Shown here: in pieces, positions 56,592 to 64,000 of the stretch
Layout of the letters: each line of letters opens with the position of its first letter
Numbering within the stretch: position 1 is the stretch's first letter
Origin: Phymatolithon calcareum
Lineage: Eukaryota > Rhodophyta > Florideophyceae > Hapalidiales
Assembly: GCA_977006965.1 (NCBI GenBank)
Contig: OZ345370.1
Span: 496,001 to 560,000, forward strand
Reading direction: 5' to 3'
DNA length: 64,000 nucleotides
The notes under the pieces: model-generated
What the model saw: only the letters and a program-made list of their open reading frames with translations
The model's database searches: none
What the model was told of the DNA's origin: nothing
Program-made: the position numbers and the translations under genes

Positions 56592-58155
56592 GCTTAGAAA
56601 ATCGTGCGAAAGCGGCCCTGTTACTCTTCAAGAGAGGCCTTGGGAGCTTTTAAAATAAATCAACACATATCCCCAACAGCAGAATCAATCTTTGGTGGTG
56701 TACCTGGCCGAGACGTGCAAGTCCCAGCCGAACTAGAGTAAAATAGGATAGAATCGGTGATGTTAGGCCCTCGAATCGCTCCTAGCTCCATCAGGGGAAA
56801 AAGCAAAATGAATGAATGAGTCGAATATTAGAGGTGAGAGCGTTTAACTACAAAGATGACTATTTTAGAAGCGGGCCATCCGGACACCTCTTTTCCCCGA
56901 TTTCTCGGCAGAACAAGCCGGGATAGCTCTGTGACCGCAGTCTGAAAGTCTCCCCTCGAAACGGGACTACTGGGGCCTTGACGAGGCGGAGCAGGAATAT
57001 AAAGAGGGTGCAATGGCGAAAGGAAAAACGAAAATATATAAACGGCGAAGGGAAGACCTTGGACAGCTTAGGTTGCGAAGCAGAAATGGCGACTAGCGTG
57101 CTAGGAATCAGGAACGCACAAGTAAAGAGCCGGAGTAATAGGAGTCAAACCCCTAATTGATCATAGAACTTGGCGCTCAAACCATTGTATGCCATGAGCA
57201 CCAGTACTTGGCTCATGGTTAATAGTGATGACATCAAGCTCCTCTTGCGATGCTTGCTTCCAAGAACGTTGTAGGGCGTACCCGAGAGAGCCCCAAAGAG
57301 GGCGTTCAGTGCTTCCGCGGACATCATATCCAACCAAGCTACAATTACTGTAGCTTGGTTGGTTTTCTGGCTAGCTTCTGGTTCCGAATGGAGCTGGAAA
57401 ATTGGCGATGACGAGTATTGTAAGGAGGCCGTGGCGCTACTACGCTTTGCCGGCGTGGGATTGGCCCACGCTGCCGGGCGGGCTAAAGCACCTGCAACAG
57501 GATTTTATGACTTGACGTTAACAGCTTTTAGGGTGGTGATCTTAGTTTTTTCAGCGGGTGCCGAAATAAGACACATATTCCCCATATTACCCGTAGTGAC
57601 GTGCTTGCGCGACCAGTGACTTGCTCAGCAATTACTTCCTGAACCGTGGTAATCACATTTACGGTCTTGGAAAAGACTCCCTATAGTCTGCAACATTCTT
57701 GTCGACTGGTCACCGTCGTTTTGCTTCGCAGATAAGGATGCACCGACCCTTCTGCGGCAGTCTTTTGCTTGCAGCACAGTAGGTCTGATTCTTGTGTGTG
57801 GACAGCACATTTTCGTTCCTAGCACAGAGCGATGTGCTTAAAAGGTAGTAGTTGAGATACTCCTCGACCAGAAGACAAGCCCGGCTTTACGGAGATGGCC
57901 TGGGCGAGCTGATTCGCTTTCGTTTTATTGATTTTTTTGAGCATTTATATAAAAATCGCCCCTTCAGTTGAAAGGTCCAGTACATCTTAATAATAATATT
58001 ATTCAGATGCGTTGGCTCGTCCTGGGCTTACACATACAGATACATACAGTGCACACCCTCATACATACAGGTAGTAGCATTCGGGCTCTCTGTCGGACAT
58101 ACTTCAGGGTGGTAGAGGTTAGTAAAACCTTGTCTCTACAGAATAGCCTGTGAAA
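56592..58155. other. intergenic with hairpin and decayed frame
   Basis: Contains a perfect hairpin CAACCAAGCTACA-ATTAC-TGTAGCTTGGTTG at 57331-57361. Minus-strand text around it (AEALNALFGALSGTPYNVLG, 57145-57333) looks once-coding but is not recognised. Confidence 0.4.
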
Positions 58156-58422
58156 ATGCAGGGCCTATCTCATGGGAAAAAAGCAGCATTAAGGTTCGCT
58201 TTGCTGGCATCTGTGAATGCCAGTGTCTACTTTATGTACGTCAAGGCGATTCGAAGTGCAAAAGAATCCGGCGTACGAGGCACGTTTCATACAAATGGGT
58301 CGCTGAACTACGACGGGATTGTTGGTAACTCGTACAAGAGTTATGCTGGCGGTCAACCCTCCACCGCCTCCGATGAGAGCCAATTGAGTGGAAAAGTTGC
58401 AGAGCGTAAGCGGCTGGAATAA
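58156..58422 (+). CDS. small single-pass membrane protein, hypothetical
   Basis: 88 residues from the ATG at 58156. Basic start (MQGLSHGKKAALR), one hydrophobic helix (FALLASVNASVYFMYVK, about residues 14-30), then a polar tail rich in Gly, Ser and Lys. Converges on the TRAP-beta gene with about 260 bp between stops. Family not recognised. Length and topology suit a small organelle or ER membrane subunit, but this is a guess. Confidence 0.45.
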   Translation: MQGLSHGKKAALRFALLASVNASVYFMYVKAIRSAKESGVRGTFHTNGSLNYDGIVGNSYKSYAGGQPSTASDESQLSGKVAERKRLE

Positions 58423-58683
58423 GACTCTTGGCTCCACCTACTTCTTTTATCTCCCAGTTAATTTTCTAAGCAATGCAACCTCGACATCCGAACATCACAT
58501 CGTACCTGCGACTTCAAACCCTTGTTCACCCTTCCCTGCTTCCCTCGCAATCGTGGCGCCATATCTGCAGCGGTTTGCTCGGAACGCGTTGCGATAATTC
58601 AACTTTTGAAGAATGAGAGTCACACTCCTCTCGCCTCCGGAGCACAATCGCGGCGCACATGACCCAGGAAATTTTTGCGATCA

Positions 58684-59277
58684 TTACTGCTTCTTCGACT
58701 GCAATGTAGAAGCCGACTTCGGCAATTTTGTCACGTACATAACAAGCGGTAAAAGCACCAGCACCGCAAGCGCGCCGCAATACCCTGCCCACTCCGCGCG
58801 GTGTCGATCCGTTCGCCGACGATACGAGATATGATCCTCCACAACGAGAGTGTCTTCACTTGCAAGACGTGACACGCGAGTCTGTCCGGCATCCTTGTAA
58901 GAGACCGATGGCGGATTGACGTATAGTTCGCCGGCGCGTTTCGGTGTGACGACTACGTCAAGCGCGCCAGTCTCGCCCGGTTTGATGGACGGCCAGATGT
59001 GACGGAAGGAACCCACGACGTGCTCGAAACGACTGGCAGGGAAGGAATTGTCGCGAAGTGCAACACGGATCGCCGGCTTCTCGCCGAGGTTGTGTACCGT
59101 GTAGGACACAGATACGTTCATGCTCTGCACGAGCTGTGTGGAAAGTTCACGCGAAAATACCAGAAAGGCACCGGTTTTACGGTCATCTGTGCTACGCGCA
59201 CAGATGCAGCGGCACAGAAGGAGCACTGTGAGGAGGGATAGAAGATGGCGCATCGCGCTCGGCGTTGTGAGTTTCAT
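58684..59277 (-). CDS. translocon-associated protein subunit beta (SSR2-like)
   Basis: 197 residues from the ATG at 59277 (the frame opens 12 nt earlier at a non-ATG codon). A cleavable signal peptide (MRHLLSLLTVLLLCRCICA) precedes a lumenal beta-sandwich: FSRELSTQLVQSMNVSVSYT, VHNLGEKPAIRVALRDNSFP, PSIKPGETGALDVVVTPKRAG, PPSVSYKD. One transmembrane helix near 163-183 (WAGYCGALAVLVLLPLVMYV) and a short Lys-rich cytosolic tail follow. This matches TRAP/SSR beta, which sits beside the Sec61 channel in the ER membrane and aids insertion of some secretory proteins. Length is close to the usual 180-190. An imperfect palindrome lies upstream at about 59430-59480. Confidence 0.88.
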   Translation of the reverse strand: MKLTTPSAMRHLLSLLTVLLLCRCICARSTDDRKTGAFLVFSRELSTQLVQSMNVSVSYTVHNLGEKPAIRVALRDNSFPASRFEHVVGSFRHIWPSIKPGETGALDVVVTPKRAGELYVNPPSVSYKDAGQTRVSRLASEDTLVVEDHISYRRRTDRHRAEWAGYCGALAVLVLLPLVMYVTKLPKSASTLQSKKQ

Positions 59278-60053
59278 CGCTTTTTGCACAGGTGAATAGA
59301 TCGAGAGCGTGAGTGCTCATCGAGTATCTATCAAGCGACCACACATTGATTGAATGGATCGGTGTGGGAACAAGGCGTGTACCACGTGTACACAGGTGAG
59401 GTATGATACCGAATGTTGTATAGAGGTTTTTAGAAACGCGATTCTAAGAATACTAAACAGTATTCGAATCGCGTTTATAGAAACAATATTATTGTTTTGC
59501 TATCCTTGACGGTCTGCAATGTGAACTCGAAGACACCTAGATCCAAGATATCAAGCTTTGAAAGTCAAGTTAATGTCAGGTAGGATCTTGGGCTCAACGA
59601 GATGTCGGGGTTTAATACACTATTGCCGTTCTGCTAGACTTGTCGCTCATCCAGTAGATAAGGCCAACATTTTAAAGCTTTAGAACACAGCCTGTCGTTG
59701 ATCTTGTTTATTTTTGTGGTAGGTGGCAGGCGACCTACAAAAGCGTAGATGGCACCTAGAAGCTGCATACTAAGCTGTTCTGAGAGGTCTATGCCTTGAA
59801 ATCAGTCATTCATCACCCAGATTTCCCTCCAGCTCTGATATGACACAGTGAAAAGATGTCTCGCTTCTGCTTTTGAGAAAAGGTATAGCGTTCCTAAACG
59901 CCAGCGCACCATCAAGAAGCTCCAAAGAAATTGCACCAAGCGGTGCTGAAGTAGACCGTGAATTTCCCAAGAGCCCTTCACCAAAAGGACTTAGTTGCTG
60001 TCGTCGGTGCGCAACCAGAGTAGATCGTCTTCATTTACCACCGTAGACCCAAA
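59278..60053. other. intergenic with imperfect palindrome
   Basis: AAACGCGATTC-TAA-GAATACT pairs with AGTATTC-GAATCGCGTTT at 59434-59476 around AAAC. No gene seen. Confidence 0.5.
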
Positions 60054-60332
60054 ATGCTAAAGAAGTCAAGAGCCAAACAAGCCGAAGTTGAACACGGTGC
60101 GGCACTAGGAAACAAGAGAGACCTGTATGGAAATGAAGCATTTATGGACGGTGGAGTACTAACAAAGAAGTGTAAAATATGCGGGAAAACTAAGGCTGAG
60201 CACGAAAAAGTGTTCTGCTATCGTCCTATCGGGACTGGGCAGCCGACTGCGTTATGCCACGCGGCCACATACAAAGCTTTAAACAGCAACGTGTTCTGCA
60301 CGGACTGCAAGTTTTGCGCCGCCGAGCCCTAA
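60054..60332 (+). CDS. small cysteine-rich zinc-binding protein, hypothetical
   Basis: 92 residues from the ATG at 60054. Basic N-terminus, then KKCKICGKTKAEHEKVFCYR and VFCTDCKFC, giving CXXC, His, Cys and a terminal CXXCXXC arrangement able to bind zinc. Intact, but flanked by non-coding sequence, and the family is not recognised. It could be an exon of a larger gene or a mobile-element zinc finger. Confidence 0.4.
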   Translation: MLKKSRAKQAEVEHGAALGNKRDLYGNEAFMDGGVLTKKCKICGKTKAEHEKVFCYRPIGTGQPTALCHAATYKALNSNVFCTDCKFCAAEP

Positions 60333-61823
60333 TATCTCATCGTCGCTGTCCGACTTATAATCAATCGCAAGAACAATGGCTGTAGAACCGTCAAAGCTGC
60401 TATTTCATATCAATAAAAAACCTGATTGCAATGATTTCTACTTCATCACACTATTCCCGGAGAAGCCCAAGAATTAAGGCGATCTGATCATGCTGATGTT
60501 GTTGCTCTCTTTCGCACTACAGTAGATGTTGCTCAAATCTCAACTCCTGGATTAAGACTCCGGAAAGATAAGGTCAGAACGGAATGTTAAGCAATACACT
60601 TTTTGCAGTCTGCAAAGACCAAATAGTGTGTCTAGTGATACTTGTATCCCAAGATGTTTTGAGCTCCATAGCGCTGTAGATCTCCTTGTGAGAAGCACTC
60701 TATCCACTGACAACATAAAGAGGTACTGTTCTCTCAGCTCTAGTAGTTTAATTCAGTATTTAGTAGCTGTTTTAGCAGAGGAAATTCTATAGTCTGCATT
60801 TCGTCGGTCCTCTACTCAGATCGTTGGTTTAACGCTTATCAGTTCAGCTACAAAAAAGTTGTTACACTTCCGTCTTGAGAATAAAGGAATTGAACTATGG
60901 CCTCAGATACTTAACGAGAAGGTGGCAGACACATGATGCTACGTTGTACGGATACCGAATATTCTCGAAGACTGGTTATCTGAAGAGTAAACAATAAAAC
61001 GATGAAGGAACTGTGCCGTGCGAAGATTTCTAAACAATCTAAAGTTACTCGAATGATCGAATTCAGGCGTCTATTCTAGATGTAACTTATTTCCGCACTG
61101 AAGACGAACAGCAAGGTCCATGAGATGAAAAGTCAACTTGCTACCAGTTTCCCAGGCTTCGAGAGCGCGCGCATTTGATACAGAGCATGGGTCCGTATGA
61201 GCATCGAGCATCATTTCTGTTTTTTTCAAGTTGCATCTACCGGTCCATATTGTCATCTTTTCGGCGCTGGGCTTATGGAGTTCGTCGCCAGCTAATGTCC
61301 GCAGGACGCGCCTTTCAATGCCACTGGAGTGATTTGAGAAGGAAAATTTGCTCGGAGGATAGTGGCTTCAGACTACTACACATTGTACCATTACCGATCC
61401 TAGGTTATTTTTCCAAATAGCAGAAATATGGAAAGATTCTGGACATTCCCCTCGTCTGGCCAAGTTTCCTGTTGGTAGCATCCTGTCTCTGGTAAAATCG
61501 AAGGCAGTGTAAGCAATAGTGTGTTTGTGATCAGTCTAATAAATGCGTCGATTTGCGCCGCCCTCTGCACGAGAAATCCTATTCATTGCATAAAATTTCA
61601 AAGAGTCCTTCCCCACATCCGAAGATACACAGTCTCATTAATGCACCGGATATGCTGGCAATCCTGTGCATTAACCTCTCCCTGTCAGTGAACTTCCTTA
61701 TCCCTACACGAACACCCGCGAAAGACCGAGTGCAGTCATTCGATCTGAAGTACTCGGAAGAGCGTCGGTTACACTTCAGTAATCGAAGATCGTCTCTTTT
61801 GCACAGAGATCCTTTCTTCCAAC
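60333..61823. other. intergenic, nothing recognised
   Basis: Only short frames. A tRNA-like stretch near 60880-60960 was examined and rejected because its T-stem does not pair. Confidence 0.45.
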
Positions 61824-62597
61824 ATGGCTGAACTGGAGCAAAACTTGGAAACTGCGCTATGGCGCATTCTGGACTTCGTCCTACCACCAGCAGCCTGCAA
61901 CATACCAAACTCGCTATGGAACGTTGCACCAATGCTGGTGAACGACCCAGACTGTCTCCGCGCCGCTCTATCTCGCTGCATTGGTCTGGGAATCGTTCTG
62001 TTCGCCGGCCTCATAAAATTCCCTCAAATCATCGCGATTCTCAGCGCAAAGTCTGTCGACGGTCTCTCCACAACAACCTTCCTCGTCGAAACGTTCGGAT
62101 ACACCTACAACCTTGCCGCGCACTACCGCAAAGACTATCCCATCTCCACGTACGGTGATTTTGCAATGCTCATTCTGCAGAACTACTTCATCATCTACCT
62201 CTGCTACGCGTTCACAAAGCGCGCGGCCCTAGGCGGCGCGGTCGTCATCGGCTACATCGGTCTGTTGGCGTTGATGTGCACAGCGTTTTTTCCGGTGGAG
62301 ATTGTTGATTTTTTGACGCTGTTAAATATCCCGGTTGTTATTGTTGGGCGAATGCCGCAGATTTATGCAAACTTCCAGAACGGGTCCACTGGAACGCTTA
62401 GCGCTATCACGAGTTGGGGGATATTCTTGGGGGCAAGTGCGAGAATTTTTACCACGCTGCAGGATGTGGATAGCAAGAATATTCTACTGGGATATGTGGT
62501 CTCGGCGACGCTCAATGGAATTCTTGCGTTTCAGGTTTTGTACTACGGCGGAGCGAAGCCGGTGGCTGCAAAGGATGTTGATAAAAAGAAGCAGTAG
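61824..62597 (+). CDS. MPDU1: MPDU1-like PQ-loop membrane protein
   Basis: 257 residues from the ATG at 61824, about the length of MPDU1 (247 in human). Seven hydrophobic segments can be counted, with two PQ loops: LIKFPQIIAILSAKSVDGLS near residues 63-82 and VIVGRMPQIYANFQNGSTGT near 172-192. The following SITSWGIFLGASARIFTTLQ is typical of MPDU1. The protein is needed for use of dolichol-phosphate-mannose and -glucose as donors in ER glycosylation; its molecular activity is still debated. The C-terminus DVDKKKQ is basic and could act in ER retention. Intronless and intact. Confidence 0.92.
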   Translation: MAELEQNLETALWRILDFVLPPAACNIPNSLWNVAPMLVNDPDCLRAALSRCIGLGIVLFAGLIKFPQIIAILSAKSVDGLSTTTFLVETFGYTYNLAAHYRKDYPISTYGDFAMLILQNYFIIYLCYAFTKRAALGGAVVIGYIGLLALMCTAFFPVEIVDFLTLLNIPVVIVGRMPQIYANFQNGSTGTLSAITSWGIFLGASARIFTTLQDVDSKNILLGYVVSATLNGILAFQVLYYGGAKPVAAKDVDKKKQ

Positions 62598-63301
62598 TGC
62601 GGTGCGCGCATGAATGTTGCATATCGGCATTGAGCGATAATGATACATTCGCACTTTTTGCTGTTGTGGGATGTAGGTTTCGTACGAGGGCTCATCGGTG
62701 AGAAATGGAATCGATGTGCGAAAGATGTCACTTTTCTTGCCATGTACAGAAGCATCCTTGCGGTCCAGACGAGCAAGGACAGTCGTATGTATCTTGCAAT
62801 CCACTATCCGTTGATAGTCCCTCGAATTAATTCACGCATGGTAGAACTAACATCCGCACACAAACAACGTTTATGTAAAAGGGAAAAGTTGTTCGTGTGA
62901 TCAGATTTCCTCCACTTCTTCTTGAGGTATAAAAAACATTACACGATTTTAACAACTCGAACGTAGCGGAATACTTGGAGTGATTGCGACATTTGCATCA
63001 GCTATATTAGTCGCTTCCTTCCGCTCAACAGGAGAGGGATGTCTCCGAGCATTGTCCTGCGACTTGTAAGAGCATGTCTGATGTCTTGCTCAAGCGGCAG
63101 GCAAGAAAGCTAGATTTGTGATCTGATTTCAGAAGCATCAGAGAGCCAATGTCCCTGTATGATAAAACTGGGAGATCGAATTCCCGGAGAATTTCAATCT
63201 CGATCAATGACCCAAGAGGCCTCTTCACTGAAGTAGATCTGCCATCGACGGCACCGTCCAATTCTCAGTCAGCCCTCATCGAGATCCATCCGTCATCAAC
63301 A
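62598..63301. other. intergenic between MPDU1 and cyclophilin
   Basis: No gene supported. The open frame running into the cyclophilin from 63149 begins at an ATG without family resemblance; the ATG at 63302 is preferred. Confidence 0.45.
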
Positions 63302-64000
63302 ATGGCAGCGTTTGTTCCTGGAGTGTTTTCAGCCACTCGTCATAGCGTCTCTCTGAACGCGCGATGCACCTCGTTCGCCGGTCGCGCAATACTCACCCCT
63401 GCAAGAGCCCGTCTCCCAGTCCGAGCCGGCTCCGTTCGTCGGGTGGCGACAATGGCAGGGCCTGTCGTGACGCACAAAACGTACTTTGACATCGAGATCG
63501 GCGGCGAGAAGGCCGGACGCGTAGAGTTTGGCCTTTACGGCGGAGATGACGGTGTTCCGAAAACGGCGGAGAATTTCCGAGCGCTCTGCACGGGCGAGAA
63601 GGGGTTTGGATACGCTGGCTGTGGGTTTCATCGTGTTATTCCGGATTTCATGTACGTTGCAAACTGGCATTGGTGTCGATGAGTTCGTTTTGAATGGATG
63701 GATGCTGACGTTTTGATTGCCATGGTGATGTTTTTCATGCGTAGGATTCAAGGTGGTGACTTCACGTAAGTTGGGAAGTGATGGTGGTATTGTACAGATG
63801 AGTCGATTTTGCACAGATGTTGACTGACTGGTTTGTTGCACGTGATTGATTGACATGCGTAGCGTTGGTAATGGAACCGGGGGAAAGAGCATCTATGGCG
63901 AAAAATTCGCGGATGAGAATTTTAACGTCAAACATACTGAACCGGGCCTTCTTAGTATGGCCAATGCAGGTCCCAATACAAATGGATCGCAGTTCTTTGT
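63302..64000 (+). CDS. plastid-targeted cyclophilin-type peptidyl-prolyl isomerase, 3'-partial, spliced
   Basis: Exons 63302-63651, 63745-63765 and 63863 to beyond the window. Residues 1-51 ([20 protein letters not shown]...RVATMAGP) are rich in Ala, Arg, Ser and Val and lack acidic residues, as expected for a plastid transit peptide. The mature domain reads [68 protein letters not shown], and [19 protein letters not shown] at the edge. Arg of FHRVIP, Gln of IQGGDF and Phe of GSQFF are the conserved active-site residues. Both junctions restore the family sequence exactly. The enzyme catalyses cis-trans isomerisation of peptidyl-proline bonds. An internal Met (ATMAGP) could give a cytosolic form. 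Confidence 0.92.
63652..63744 (+). other. spliceosomal intron 1 of the cyclophilin
   Basis: 93 nt, GTACGT donor, CATGCGTAG acceptor, splits the Met codon of DFMIQGG. Confidence 0.9.
63766..63862 (+). other. spliceosomal intron 2 of the cyclophilin
   Basis: 97 nt, GTAAGT donor, CATGCGTAG acceptor identical to that of intron 1; a TGATTGATTGAC stretch could hold the branch site. It leaves a 21-nt second exon. Confidence 0.9.

Noticed and set aside
60880-60960. Possible tRNA on the minus strand (CATAGTTCAATTCC)
   Set aside because: The T-stem does not pair and no acceptor stem closes.
63149-63301. Upstream extension of the cyclophilin
   Set aside because: The extra 51 residues are unlike a targeting peptide, whereas the ATG at 63302 starts a typical transit peptide.

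Overview
This is nuclear DNA from a eukaryote, probably an alga with a primary plastid and most likely a red alga. The conserved genes are eukaryotic: RNA polymerase III largest subunit, the ER translocon-associated protein TRAP-beta, MPDU1 and an MPP6-like exosome cofactor. Nearly all are uninterrupted single reading frames. The one clear exception is a cyclophilin with a plastid-type transit peptide (no preceding signal peptide) and two introns of about 95 nt. The red algal assignment is inference; no organellar or rRNA marker is present.

Layout. 1-1.43 kb: a Fanzor-type (eukaryotic TnpB-like) nuclease gene at the window edge. 2.2-6.6 kb: RPC1. 7.2-12.35 kb: a 1711-residue membrane protein with SEL1-like repeats, eleven of them encoded by nearly identical 114-bp units. 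12.94-20.43 kb: an element with terminal inverted repeats of about 1 kb, enclosing a decayed copy of the REV3 (DNA polymerase zeta) polymerase domain. That copy is itself split by a SINE-like insert with perfect 11-bp target duplications. 21.79-27.86 kb: a complete but broken Ty3/gypsy LTR retrotransposon with LTRs, primer-binding site, polypurine tract and GTTGT target duplications all visible. 28-42.6 kb: a graveyard of DNA transposons (MULE fragments, pogo/CENP-B-like fragment, TA-flanked MITEs, a solo LTR, a PIF/Harbinger element with its Myb-like partner gene, a 196-bp MITE). 44.4-49.8 kb: three decayed protein-coding blocks of unknown family.

From 52.2 kb to the end the window returns to host genes: cytosolic-type serine hydroxymethyltransferase, the MPP6-like protein, a LINE remnant, small open reading frames, TRAP-beta, MPDU1 and the 5' part of a plastid cyclophilin. 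Compact housekeeping islands are thus separated by about 40 kb of nested, mostly dead mobile elements.

The best candidates for something new are the Fanzor gene, the REV3-carrying long-TIR element (a Pack-MULE-like gene capture with a datable nested insertion), the freshly homogenised SEL1 array, and a recurring set of short near-perfect hairpins scattered through genes and relics alike. No tRNA, rRNA or CRISPR array could be supported.
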